From: an uncultured Sphingomonadaceae bacterium
GTDB taxonomy: Bacteria > Pseudomonadota > Alphaproteobacteria > Sphingomonadales > Sphingomonadaceae
Assembly: GCA_947499255.1 (NCBI GenBank)
Contig: CANMNF010000001.1
Span: 186,001 to 250,000, forward strand
Reading direction: 5' to 3'
DNA: 64,000 bases
A program made the position numbers and the translations under genes. The notes beneath the pieces were generated by a model, which made no database searches, was not told the origin of the DNA, and saw nothing but the letters and a program-made list of their open reading frames with translations. Position 1 is the stretch's first letter, and each line of letters starts with the position of its first letter. This document shows positions 48,838 through 57,047 of the stretch, in pieces.

Positions 48838-50082
48838 TTACCAGAAGAAATCATGGATCACGTCGACCACTTCGCCGGTGTAGATATCGACAAGGACGAC
48901 ATCGTCATAATACCGGACCCAGCGATAAGGGCCGTACACTTCGGGCAAGCGATAATCATACGGATCGTTGATCCAGTACCGGCTCGAGAAGAACAGGCTG
49001 TCGATATGAAAACCGATGCTTAAGCGGCGATAGGAGTAATTCCGATAGGGCGCGTAATACCGGCCAAGGCGGAAGATGCTCCGATTGCTGTAACGGTGAC
49101 GGTTCCAATTGTACCGGTTGTGCGAACGCCAGCGACGATCCCAGCGGCGATGATTGTGCCGCGCTTCGCGCCGCGCATCGCGATATCCGTTGCGATAGGA
49201 GCCATTGCGATCGCGATATTGGCGATTGTTCCGAGCGGAATACGAACGGTTGCGGTCACGATCACGGTAGCTGCGGTTACGATCCCGATCGCGCGCATTG
49301 CGATCCCGGTTCCGGCGCTCTGCCCGATCAATCGCGCGGCTATCGGTGGAGCCTAAACGCTCACCCAGATTGCGTGGCCGATCATTGCGGCGTTCTGCGC
49401 GCTGATTATTGCGACGATCATTGCGGACATCGCGTGTTCGTTCGCGCGTGCTAACCCGCTCCCGATTATTAACCCGCTCCCGGCGATCCTGCCGGGCAGT
49501 GTTCACCACATTACGCGCCCTTTGATCACCGCGCCGCTCAATTTGCCGGGCATTGCGTTCCGAACGCCTGTCAATGGTACGTGCGGCGCGATCATTGCCA
49601 TTGCGCGATGCGCGATTGGCCTGACGATCACCGCGATTTTCAACACGGTTGGCGCGTCTTTCAGAGCGCTGATCAATCTGCCGCGCACGTTGCCTGGCCT
49701 CGGGCACACGCTGCTGCGTGCGGCGCGGTTCGGCCCGCGTGTTGGTGCTTGTGCGACGGTTGGTTGTCGCCCGGTTGGTGTTGGCCGCTCTGTTGCGCAG
49801 CTGTTCGCCGCGATTGTTGGCGCGCTGTTGGCGCGAAGAACTGCGGCTTTCACGCGAAGTGCTGCGCGATTGACGCTCTGTCCCGCGGTTCGACCGACGC
49901 TGTGAGCGTGTCTCATTACGGTTTGCGCGTTGATTTCTGGTCGAGCGATCAGTGCGCTCGGCCCGCTGTTCTGCGCCAGCGGCATCTGCGCTCGCCAAGA
50001 CGGGCGCCGGTGCGGCAAGAGCGGCAAGGGCAGCTGCAAGAGCTGTCCACCCGCTTGTTTTTAATAGGTCTTCCAGTCGCAT
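48838..50082 (-). CDS. Arginine-rich exported protein with C-terminal RcnB-like domain
   Basis: 414-residue protein, 107 of them arginine (26%). It starts with a signal peptide (TALAAALAALAAPAPVLASA). Residues 40-330 or so are a low-complexity field of Arg with Asn, Asp, Gln, Ser (QRANRNETRSQRRSNRG, RDRDRNRSYRDRDRNRSY). The last 70 residues become ordered and end in YRWVRYYDDVVLVDIYTGEV with VDVIHDFFW, the RcnB pattern; RcnB is a periplasmic nickel/cobalt-homeostasis protein of about 110 residues. The long basic extension is not normal for RcnB. It could bind polyanions such as LPS or nucleic acid; that is speculation. Confidence 0.78.
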   Translation of the reverse strand: MRLEDLLKTSGWTALAAALAALAAPAPVLASADAAGAEQRAERTDRSTRNQRANRNETRSQRRSNRGTERQSRSTSRESRSSSRQQRANNRGEQLRNRAANTNRATTNRRTSTNTRAEPRRTQQRVPEARQRARQIDQRSERRANRVENRGDRQANRASRNGNDRAARTIDRRSERNARQIERRGDQRARNVVNTARQDRRERVNNRERVSTRERTRDVRNDRRNNQRAERRNDRPRNLGERLGSTDSRAIDRAERRNRDRNARDRDRNRSYRDRDRNRSYSARNNRQYRDRNGSYRNGYRDARREARHNHRRWDRRWRSHNRYNWNRHRYSNRSIFRLGRYYAPYRNYSYRRLSIGFHIDSLFFSSRYWINDPYDYRLPEVYGPYRWVRYYDDVVLVDIYTGEVVDVIHDFFW

Positions 50083-50260
50083 CTCTATGCTCTCCCCAAA
50101 TTGAAGCCGCTCGAGTGCTGCGGCGCTGGTAGAGGCTTTCTAGGCGAGTCGGGCTGTCCCACAACTGAACCGGCCTGTCAGGCTTACGTTAATGTTCAAG
50201 GCGCTGAACATGAACAAGGTAGCGCTTGCCTCTCGCGGTGTAGCGCTTACTTCCAATCAG

Positions 50261-50845
50261 ATGTTCGACACTCTTGATGACATTCGCGACGATATCGCCA
50301 CCCGGCTGATTCAGGCAGGCAAAGATCGCCGCTCCCCCATGCACACCCCTGTTGTCGGCACGAGCGATGCAAATCTGCGAGTGATGGTGCTGCGGGAATT
50401 TGATGGGGAGCAATGGGGCTTGCGCTTTCACACCGATGCGCGCGCACCCAAATGCACCGCTGTTCGTGAGGGCGGGGCGGTTGGCGTGCTGTTCTATGAT
50501 CCGGGCGCAAAAACGCAGATTAGAGCGCGTGGGAACGGCAAAGCGCTTACCCAAGGCGCGCAAGTAGATGCAGCGTGGAAGCAAAGCAGCAATTATGCGC
50601 GCCGGTGCTATCTGGCCGAGGGCGCCCCGGGCCGCGCGGCGGATGGGCCAACATCAGGCCTGCCGCAATGGGCCGAAGGTATTCAGCCCGATGACGCGCA
50701 GGTCGCCCCCGCAAGAGAGAATTTTGCGATTTTAACAGTGGAGCTGACGTCGCTCGACTGGCTCTATCTGGCGCATGACGGCCATCGCCGGGCACGTTTC
50801 CGGCGGGACGGAGCGGAGTGGCGCGGGGGTTTTGTGATACCTTGA
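50261..50845 (+). CDS. Pyridoxamine 5'-phosphate oxidase-family flavoprotein
   Basis: 194-residue FMN-binding split-barrel protein: DIRDDIATRLIQAGKDRRSP, HTPVVGTSDANLRVMVLREF, and the C-terminal LDWLYLAHDGHRRARF. It lacks the complete PdxH signature, so it is probably not the vitamin B6 oxidase itself but a related flavin reductase-like protein. ATG 50261 (MFDTLDDIR) fits family alignments; ATG 50210, with AAGG upstream, or ATG 50192 would add 17 or 23 residues. Confidence 0.82.
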   Translation: MFDTLDDIRDDIATRLIQAGKDRRSPMHTPVVGTSDANLRVMVLREFDGEQWGLRFHTDARAPKCTAVREGGAVGVLFYDPGAKTQIRARGNGKALTQGAQVDAAWKQSSNYARRCYLAEGAPGRAADGPTSGLPQWAEGIQPDDAQVAPARENFAILTVELTSLDWLYLAHDGHRRARFRRDGAEWRGGFVIP

Positions 50846-50891
50846 GGGGTGGGGGCTTTTCTAGCGCCCCGGCTCTCTTCATACCCAACAA

Positions 50892-51206
50892 ATGGAAAAA
50901 GGCGGCTGGGTCTACATTATGGCAAACCGTTATCGCGGCGGGATGTATGTCGGTGTGACCTCTGATCTAGCGCGCCGCGTGGTCCAACACCGCGAAGGCA
51001 TCGGCTCTGTGCATGTGGCTGAAACCTGCAAAAACAAGCTGGTCTATGCAGAGCTGCACGAGCAGATCGAGCCTGCCATCGCGCGCGAGAAGCTGGTGAA
51101 GAAATGGCGTCGGCAGTGGAAGTTTGCGCTAATCGAGAAGGAGAATCTAGATTGGGATGATCTGTGGGAGCAGTGGTATCCTGATGTGTCGGCACCGAAA
51201 GAGTAG
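50892..51206 (+). CDS. GIY-YIG nuclease family protein
   Basis: 104-residue protein consisting of one GIY-YIG domain: GGWVYIMANRYRGGMYVGVT carries the VYI...YVG form of the motif, with the catalytic arginine in SDLARRVVQHREG and KLVYAELHEQIEPAIAREK following. Single-domain members (YhbQ-like) are common and poorly understood. It ends just before a palindromic repeat. Confidence 0.88.
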   Translation: MEKGGWVYIMANRYRGGMYVGVTSDLARRVVQHREGIGSVHVAETCKNKLVYAELHEQIEPAIAREKLVKKWRRQWKFALIEKENLDWDDLWEQWYPDVSAPKE

Positions 51207-51211
51207 CCAAG

Positions 51212-51338
51212 CCCCGTGTCAAGCACGGGGCGACGGGAGAGGGGCGGGGTGTCGCCCCTCCCACAAACGTCTTCTCACTCCGCAACCGCCCATTCGCACC
51301 ACACCCACGAGATCGTCATCCCGCACTTGATGCGGGAT
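51212..51338. repeat. Palindromic intergenic repeats
   Basis: Two short hairpins of the type scattered through sphingomonad genomes: CCCCGTG-TCAAG-CACGGGG (51212-51230) and ATCCCGC-ACTTGAT-GCGGGAT (51318-51338), with a GGGGC/GCCCC stem between them. They fill the gap between the convergent GIY-YIG gene and the broken TonB-like gene and may serve as a two-way terminator. Confidence 0.7.
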
Positions 51339-51357
51339 CAGGCTTTGCAGTAATTGC

Positions 51358-52068
51358 TCATAGCGAACGTCGATACGCTTCCAGGAAATTGCGAGAAGGC
51401 CGACGGGCGCACATCTCGTAGACGTCCTGCGCATCTGGAACTTCGGTAATCTCGCCTCGCAAAAGTGGTCCTGCGGACAAAAGGCCAACAGTCATGCGCC
51501 AAACCCGCATCTGGTCGAGTTTGGCTTCAGGATTAAGCTGATGAAACCAATCGGCATCGGTTACGAAGTCAGCACAAGTCCTTGCCCCTAAAGTACCATC
51601 GACGATACTGTCCTTCCAAAACTGCAGGGAGTATTCACCGCGTACCACTACGGGCAATCCATCCTTGTCCCGCCCAGCTTGTCCGGAAAACTGCGATACT
51701 AACGAGACTGCGACTTCGTCGAGCTCGGCTGAGCCACCCGACACTTGGACGTTGACATCGTTTACAGAACCGTCCGTGGTTACTGTGAATTCGACCCCAA
51801 CCTCGCCTTGGATGCCCTGAGCGAACAATGCGCGCAAGTCCGGTTCTTCGGGAGTGTTGTCAATGATTGGAGGTTCGCCACCAGCTTCGACAAGCTCAGG
51901 TACCGTGTAGACCTTGGTCGTCTAGTCCACAGGCTGGGTCTCAATTTGCTCCATCGTCTCAGCAGCATCTAGGGTCGGAGGCTGAGGCGAATCTTGTCCA
52001 CTCGCCGCCGAGAACATGGAAGATGTGCAAAGGAGAGCAACAATCAAAAGCGCAAAGTCTCTCCGCAT
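51358..52068 (-). pseudogene. TonB-C-like exported protein interrupted by an in-frame TAG
   Basis: The frame starts at ATG 52068, which shares a base with the ettA stop (TGATG), and reads a signal peptide MRRDFALLIVALLCTSSMFS then a short linker up to codon 48. Codon 49 is TAG (51924-51922). The same frame then continues open for 187 more codons: KVYTVPELVEAGGEPPI, a TonB C-terminal-like domain (ALFAQGIQGEVGVEFTV, VNDVNVQVSGGSAELDEVAV) and a tail of about 100 residues ending AYRRSL. Without the amber codon it would be a 236-residue periplasmic protein. An internal TTG at 51837 could only give a fragment without a signal peptide. Recent pseudogene, or suppression; a sequencing error is possible. 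Confidence 0.75.
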
Positions 52069-53741
52069 CAACGCGACAACTTCTTATAACTCACCCGACT
52101 TGGCCGATCCGCTGCATCGCCCAGGCGGCGGCGTTTGTCTTCTTCATAGCTTTCGAAATTGCCTTCAAACCATTCCACATGGCTATCGCCTTCAAACGCC
52201 AGAATGTGCGTTGCGAGGCGATCCAGGAAGAAGCGGTCGTGCGAGATGACCACGGCGCAGCCCGCGAAGTTTTCAATCGCTTCTTCCAAAGCGCCCAATG
52301 TCTCCACATCAAGATCGTTGGTCGGTTCATCGAGCAGCAGCACATTGCCGCCTTGTTTTAGCATCTTGGCCATATGCACGCGGTTCCGTTCACCGCCCGA
52401 TAGCTTGCCAACATTCTTCTGCTGATCAGCGCCTTTGAAGTTGAACGCGCCAACATAAGCGCGCGTGCTGGCGTCGTGGCCGTTGACCTGCATGTAATCC
52501 AAACCGTCGGAGATTTCCTCCCACACATTGTTCTTCGGATCGAGATCATCGCGGCTTTGATCGACATAGCCCAGATGAACGGTATCGCCGATCTGCACTT
52601 CGCCATCGTCAGGTGTTTCTTTGCCAGTCAAGATCTTGAACAGCGTGGATTTACCCGCGCCGTTTGGCCCGATCACGCCGACAATGCCGCCCGGTGGCAG
52701 CATGAAAGACAGGTCTTCAAACAGCAGTTTATCGCCATAGGCTTTGGTAATGCCTTTGGCCTCGATCACTTTGCCGCCGAGACGTTCTGGCACCTGGATA
52801 ACGATCTGCGCTTTGCCCGGTTTGCGGTCGCCTTGCGCGTCCTGCAATTGTTCGAACTTGCGTACGCGCGCTTTGCTCTTGGTCTGGCGGGCAGAGGGTG
52901 TTTGGCGGATCCATTCCAATTCGCGCGACAGGGCTTTTTGCCGCCCGCTTTCCTCACGACCTTCCTGCTCCAGCCGCTTGGCCTTCTTTTCCAGATAGGT
53001 GGAATAATTGCCTTCATAAGGGAAGTATGAGCCGCGATCGAGTTCGAGGATCCATTCCACCACATTATCAAGAAAGTAGCGATCGTGGGTGATCATCAAG
53101 ACAGCGCCGGCATATTCCTTCAGATGGTTTTCCAGCCATTCAACGCTTTCAGCATCCAAGTGGTTGGTGGGCTCATCAAGCAGCAGAATATCAGGTTTCT
53201 GGATCAGCAACCTTGTGAGCGCAACGCGGCGTTTTTCACCGCCCGAAAGGCTTTCAACGCCCATATCCGACGGCGGGCAGCGCAAAGCTTCCATCGCGAT
53301 TTCCAGCTGGTTATCCAGCGTCCAGCCATCCACCGCGTCGATTTTGGTTTGCAGCTCGCTCATTTCCTCGCCAAGCTTTTCGAAATCGGCATCAGGCTCA
53401 GCCATTTCGGCAGAGATGGCATTGAACCGCTCAACCAGCTGGGCCGTTTCCATCGCTCCCTCGCGCACGTTTTCGATGACAGTCTTGCTCTCATCAAGCT
53501 GCGGCTCCTGCTCAAGATAGCCCACAGAGATATTTTCGCCCGGCCATGCCTCGCCGGTGATGTCAGTATCAATCCCGGCCATGATCTTGATCAGCGTGGA
53601 TTTACCCGCGCCGTTGGGGCCAACAATGCCAATTTTCGCACCGCGATAAAATTGCAGATTGATGTTCTCCAGCACCGGCTTGTTCGCGCCGGGGAAGGTC
53701 TTGGTCATGCTCTTCATGACATATGCGTATTGCGCGGCCAT
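52068..53741 (-). CDS. ettA: Energy-dependent translational throttle protein EttA (ABC-F)
   Basis: 557-residue soluble tandem ABC ATPase that binds the ribosomal E site. First domain: Walker A GPNGAGKSTLIKIMAG, signature LSGGEKRRVALTR, Walker B DILLLDEPTNHLD. Second domain: GPNGAGKSTLFKILTG, LSGGERNRVHMAK, VLLLDEPTNDLD. The linker RELEWIRQTPSARQTKSKAR is the P-site tRNA interaction motif of EttA. Starts MAAQYAYVMKSMTK. Its stop overlaps the start of the broken TonB-like gene by one base. Confidence 0.97.
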   Translation of the reverse strand: MAAQYAYVMKSMTKTFPGANKPVLENINLQFYRGAKIGIVGPNGAGKSTLIKIMAGIDTDITGEAWPGENISVGYLEQEPQLDESKTVIENVREGAMETAQLVERFNAISAEMAEPDADFEKLGEEMSELQTKIDAVDGWTLDNQLEIAMEALRCPPSDMGVESLSGGEKRRVALTRLLIQKPDILLLDEPTNHLDAESVEWLENHLKEYAGAVLMITHDRYFLDNVVEWILELDRGSYFPYEGNYSTYLEKKAKRLEQEGREESGRQKALSRELEWIRQTPSARQTKSKARVRKFEQLQDAQGDRKPGKAQIVIQVPERLGGKVIEAKGITKAYGDKLLFEDLSFMLPPGGIVGVIGPNGAGKSTLFKILTGKETPDDGEVQIGDTVHLGYVDQSRDDLDPKNNVWEEISDGLDYMQVNGHDASTRAYVGAFNFKGADQQKNVGKLSGGERNRVHMAKMLKQGGNVLLLDEPTNDLDVETLGALEEAIENFAGCAVVISHDRFFLDRLATHILAFEGDSHVEWFEGNFESYEEDKRRRLGDAADRPSRVSYKKLSR

Positions 53742-53855
53742 CGGGTCGGTCCTTCGAGGTATATCTGGGTGAATGTGTTGGTGCGCAGATAGGGATTGGA
53801 GGCGTTGCAGGCAAGCGTGGCGGAACCTTCACTTCGCACGCCCCGTTATGCAGCC

Positions 53856-54371
53856 ATGTTCTTCGAAAATACGACACTTGATCTGATCGTGCGCGGGCTT
53901 GCGCTAGCGATGGTGGCGCTGCTTTTTGTGGTGGTGCAAATCCGCATTCTTGGCCTGCGCTCCTTGTCCAAGATGACCAGCTTTGATTTTGTGATGACCA
54001 TTGCGCTGGGATCGCTGGTGGCAGGTGCCGCGCAGGCCACCCAATGGACCGGTTTTGCTCAGGCTTTGCTGGCCATGGCCGGGTTGTTTATATTGCAATG
54101 GGCAACTTCGCGGCTGCGCAAGGATTCCGAAACAGCGGAAGATGTTCTTGATAACGAACCGCTTATGCTGATGCGCGATGGCGAAATTATACACTCCGCA
54201 TTGAAGAAATCGCGCGTTGCAGAAAGCGATCTGCGGGCCAAGCTGCGCGAAGCCAATGTGCTTGACCTTCGCGAGGTACGCGCGGTGGTTCTTGAATCGA
54301 CCGGCGATGTCTCTGTCTTGCATGGCGACAAGCTGGACGAAGCTTTGCTAAAAGGCGTCAAATCAGACTGA
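53856..54371 (+). CDS. DUF421 (YetF-like) membrane protein
   Basis: 171-residue protein with three N-terminal helices (LIVRGLALAMVALLFVVVQI and following) and a cytoplasmic or exported DUF421 domain: KMTSFDFVMTIALGSLVAG, LMLMRDGEIIHSALKKSRVA, DLRAKLREANVLDLREV. Function undefined in the family. ATG 53856 is in frame with this domain; the ATG eight bases earlier is in another frame. Divergent from ettA. Confidence 0.88.
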   Translation: MFFENTTLDLIVRGLALAMVALLFVVVQIRILGLRSLSKMTSFDFVMTIALGSLVAGAAQATQWTGFAQALLAMAGLFILQWATSRLRKDSETAEDVLDNEPLMLMRDGEIIHSALKKSRVAESDLRAKLREANVLDLREVRAVVLESTGDVSVLHGDKLDEALLKGVKSD

Positions 54372-54429
54372 ATAGCGAAGGGACTGAAGGCGGTATTGCT
54401 CTCAGGCTCTGAACTTACAAAAGGCAGAT

Positions 54430-55365
54430 ATGGATATTGCGATTATCGGGGCCGGAATGGCCGGATTGGCTTGCGGCGCGGCTTTAAAAGCTGGCGGACA
54501 TGACGTGCGCCTGTTTGACAAAGGGCGCGGGCCGGGTGGCCGGATGTCAACGCGGCGGGTGAATGTGGGCGATGCGCAATATCGCTTCGATCACGGCGCG
54601 CAATATTTCACCGCCAAAGATCCGCGTTTCGCAGCACAGGTCGCAGTTTGGGAAAGCGAAGGCGTAGTCGCACGCTGGCCTGCTGCCGGTGATGCGGCAT
54701 GGGTGGGCACGCCGGGCATGAACGCGCCGATCAAGGCTATGGCCGAGGCGGCGGATGTGGAATTTGGAGCGCGCATTCAATCGATCCGGCGCGAAGGCAA
54801 AGCCTCATGGCTGCTGCGCGATGATGGCGAAACGCAAGGTCCGTTTGATGCGGTGCTGGTTGCAGTGCCAGCTGAACAGGCCGCGCCTTTGCTGGCTCAA
54901 CTTGCCCCAGCGATGGCCGACGCGGCCGCTGCCGTGGTCTCTTTGCCCAATTGGACGGTGATGGCCGCTTTTGAAAGCCGCGTGGACGCCGCTGATTGCT
55001 TGCGCGATGCAGGTGCGATTGGCTGGGCGGCGCGCAATTCATCCAAACCAGAGCGCGAGGATGCGGAATGCTGGGTGATCCAAGCGTCGCCAGAATGGTC
55101 GCGTGAACATCTGGAGCTGGAGCGCGAAGAGGTGCAAGATTTGCTCCTATCCGCTTTGGCAGAAGCTCTCGGCCCGCTTCCTGCCACCGTTTCCGTCAGC
55201 GCGCATCGTTGGCGTTATGCCAATGTGCCGGTGAGCGATGTGGGCGCAATGTGGGACAAGGATCAGGGCATTGGCGCTTGTGGCGATTGGCTGCTGGGGC
55301 CACGGGTGGAGCTGGCGTATTTGTCAGGTCTGGCTTTGGCACAAAAGGTTGCACGCGTTGGCTAG
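54430..55365 (+). CDS. Renalase-like FAD-dependent oxidoreductase
   Basis: 311-residue flavoprotein. It opens with a dinucleotide-binding motif IAIIGAGMAGLACGAAL and FDKGRGPGGRMSTRR, continues with RFDHGAQYFTAKDPRF, and ends with the FAD-contacting IGACGDWLLGPRVELAYLSG. Bacterial renalases oxidise isomeric dihydronicotinamides; the exact role here is inferred. Its stop overlaps the DCC gene start. Confidence 0.87.
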   Translation: MDIAIIGAGMAGLACGAALKAGGHDVRLFDKGRGPGGRMSTRRVNVGDAQYRFDHGAQYFTAKDPRFAAQVAVWESEGVVARWPAAGDAAWVGTPGMNAPIKAMAEAADVEFGARIQSIRREGKASWLLRDDGETQGPFDAVLVAVPAEQAAPLLAQLAPAMADAAAAVVSLPNWTVMAAFESRVDAADCLRDAGAIGWAARNSSKPEREDAECWVIQASPEWSREHLELEREEVQDLLLSALAEALGPLPATVSVSAHRWRYANVPVSDVGAMWDKDQGIGACGDWLLGPRVELAYLSGLALAQKVARVG

Positions 55366-55705
55366 GGTGACCGTATGGCATGATGGCAATTGTCCGCTGT
55401 GCCAGCGTGAAATCGCGTTCATGCGCAAATTGGACAAGCGCGGTACGATCAATTTCGTCGATGCGACTGATTGCGATGATGCGTCATGCCCTATTGATCG
55501 CGGCGATCTGCTGGCGCGCTTTCATGCGGAGGAAGATGGTCAGATTCGCTCCGGCGCAGCGGCATTTGCGGCTATGTGGAGGGTTATCCCCGTTCTTCGA
55601 CCGCTTGGTTTACTAGCGCACAACCGCCTTATCTTGGCCATTTTGGAGCGGATTTATCGCGGTTTTCTGCGGTTTCGGCCACGTTTGCAAAAGCTAATGC
55701 GCTAA
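55358..55705 (+). CDS. DUF393/DCC-family thiol-disulfide oxidoreductase-like protein
   Basis: 115-residue thioredoxin-like protein. The DCC-type motif WHDGNCPLCQREIAFM near the start holds CxxC, and LDKRGTINFVDA and GAAAFAAMWRVIPVLRPLG follow as in the family. Start is TTG 55358, overlapping the renalase-like stop by eight bases, or GTG 55367. Coupled expression with the upstream flavoprotein is likely. Confidence 0.82.
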   Translation: MARVTVWHDGNCPLCQREIAFMRKLDKRGTINFVDATDCDDASCPIDRGDLLARFHAEEDGQIRSGAAAFAAMWRVIPVLRPLGLLAHNRLILAILERIYRGFLRFRPRLQKLMR

Positions 55706-55768
55706 GCGGGTTGCCCAGCGGCATTCGGCAAGCTAGGGGCATTGCGCAGCAGACAAAGCTGGCCGGAA

Positions 55769-55845
55769 GGGCCTGTAGCTCAGTTGGTTAGAGCTGGCCG
55801 CTCATAACGGCTAGGTCGCGGGTTCAAGTCCTGCCGGGCCCACCA
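55769..55845 (+). tRNA. tRNA with CAU anticodon (probably tRNA-Ile2, or elongator tRNA-Met)
   Basis: 77 bases with encoded CCA. Acceptor GGGCCTG pairs with CGGGCCC (one G-T pair), the D arm reads TAGCTCAGTTGGTTAGAGC, the anticodon loop is CTCATAA, and the T arm is GCGGGTTCAAGTCCTGC. CAU anticodon is shared by Met and lysidine-modified Ile2 tRNAs; the TTCAAGTCC T loop and GGTCGC variable region resemble E. coli tRNA-Ile2 more than elongator Met. Confidence 0.93.
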
Positions 55846-55868
55846 GCATTGTCCGCGAAGACCCCGGT

Positions 55869-55948
<80 letters not shown>

Positions 55949-56009
55949 TCTTTTTTCTGGAAAACTTGGGCCCCGTGTCTGTTTTGGATCATGTGGCGGG
56001 CCGGTAAGG

Positions 56010-57011
56010 CTATCGTACCACTGTGTCCATCACATCGCGCACATTGCTGGGCTTAACCCCGCGCATTTCCAGATAGCTAAAAACGCGCCGCCACCAATCA
56101 TAGAGCGCATCCAGATCCGCTTCACCTTTCACATAAGGCGTATGACCTGCGCGCAGCGATGGGCTGTGAAACGAAAAGACGAGCAGCGGCAATTTGTCAT
56201 CAAGCGCCATATCGATCGCGCGAATGGCTTCCTCAACGCTCACTCCTTCGGGCGTTAGCGGAATACGTTCGAGCAGGCCCAGCCGCGCCAAGACACCGCG
56301 CAAAGCAGGCGCGCGCCACAGCCTTGGGTAAATCATATCCCCCTGCCGCCGCAGCATTCCCCAAAAGCAAGTCGTCAAAGGCAGTTCAAGCAATTGGCGT
56401 TCATCATCCAGCCAATATGGCGCAAGCGGGTGGGGCCGATAATCGGGGCCTCCAGAATGCGAATAATCAAACTTCGCGCGCACAGAACTGTCAATCGCAA
56501 TGCTATTGCTTGCCAGCATTTCCGCCGTTGATGGGCCAAGGCCATAGCGGCCTGCGCGGTATATCATCGGGGCAATATCAAAATTCGCCTCGATCTTGTC
56601 GCGCAAATGGCGGAACTTTTGCGCTTCCAGATCGGGCGTCAGATTGCCTGCAAATGAATTGTACTGCGTCACATCCTCGGCAAAAGGCGGGTTGACCCAA
56701 GGGTGCAGCTGCACTCCGATTTCAGCTTTGCCCCGCGCCAATGGCTCGCGCAAAATCTGTGCCGCTTCGCGCGAATTGGCAATTGGCCAATCGACCAGCC
56801 ACACCGGAACCACGCCTTCATTTTCGCAAAATTGTTGAAACTTGGCGATGCGCGGGACGTGGACGGTGCCGTGGGTGTCGCGGGTAAGGGGTTGATCCCA
56901 ATCGAATTCCTCTTCGGTATCGATGGTCAGCAAGAAACGCGGCGTATCGTCGGCAAACTTCGCCATCGCGCTTTGAGGGGGCGGATCGAGTAAGCTCCGC
57001 ATTGCCATCAT
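56010..57011 (-). CDS. WalW-like polysaccharide deacetylase family protein
   Basis: 333-residue protein. The NodB-like fold is indicated by [16 protein letters not shown] (metal-binding acidic motif), [12 protein letters not shown] (histidine) and [16 protein letters not shown], ending with [19 protein letters not shown]. It resembles the WalW proteins of sphingomonads. No signal peptide is obvious. Likely modifies a polysaccharide. It follows the sensor-kinase-like gene by 36 bases on the same strand. Confidence 0.85.
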   Translation of the reverse strand: MMAMRSLLDPPPQSAMAKFADDTPRFLLTIDTEEEFDWDQPLTRDTHGTVHVPRIAKFQQFCENEGVVPVWLVDWPIANSREAAQILREPLARGKAEIGVQLHPWVNPPFAEDVTQYNSFAGNLTPDLEAQKFRHLRDKIEANFDIAPMIYRAGRYGLGPSTAEMLASNSIAIDSSVRAKFDYSHSGGPDYRPHPLAPYWLDDERQLLELPLTTCFWGMLRRQGDMIYPRLWRAPALRGVLARLGLLERIPLTPEGVSVEEAIRAIDMALDDKLPLLVFSFHSPSLRAGHTPYVKGEADLDALYDWWRRVFSYLEMRGVKPSNVRDVMDTVVR

Positions 57012-57047
57012 TCTTCCCCCAAGCGCCTCGTGCAGCGGGCGATGGCC

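Noticed and set aside
51219-51488. 89-codon minus-strand open frame over the palindromic repeats
   Set aside because: Half of it is palindromic repeat sequence and the rest is the end of the broken TonB-like gene in another frame.
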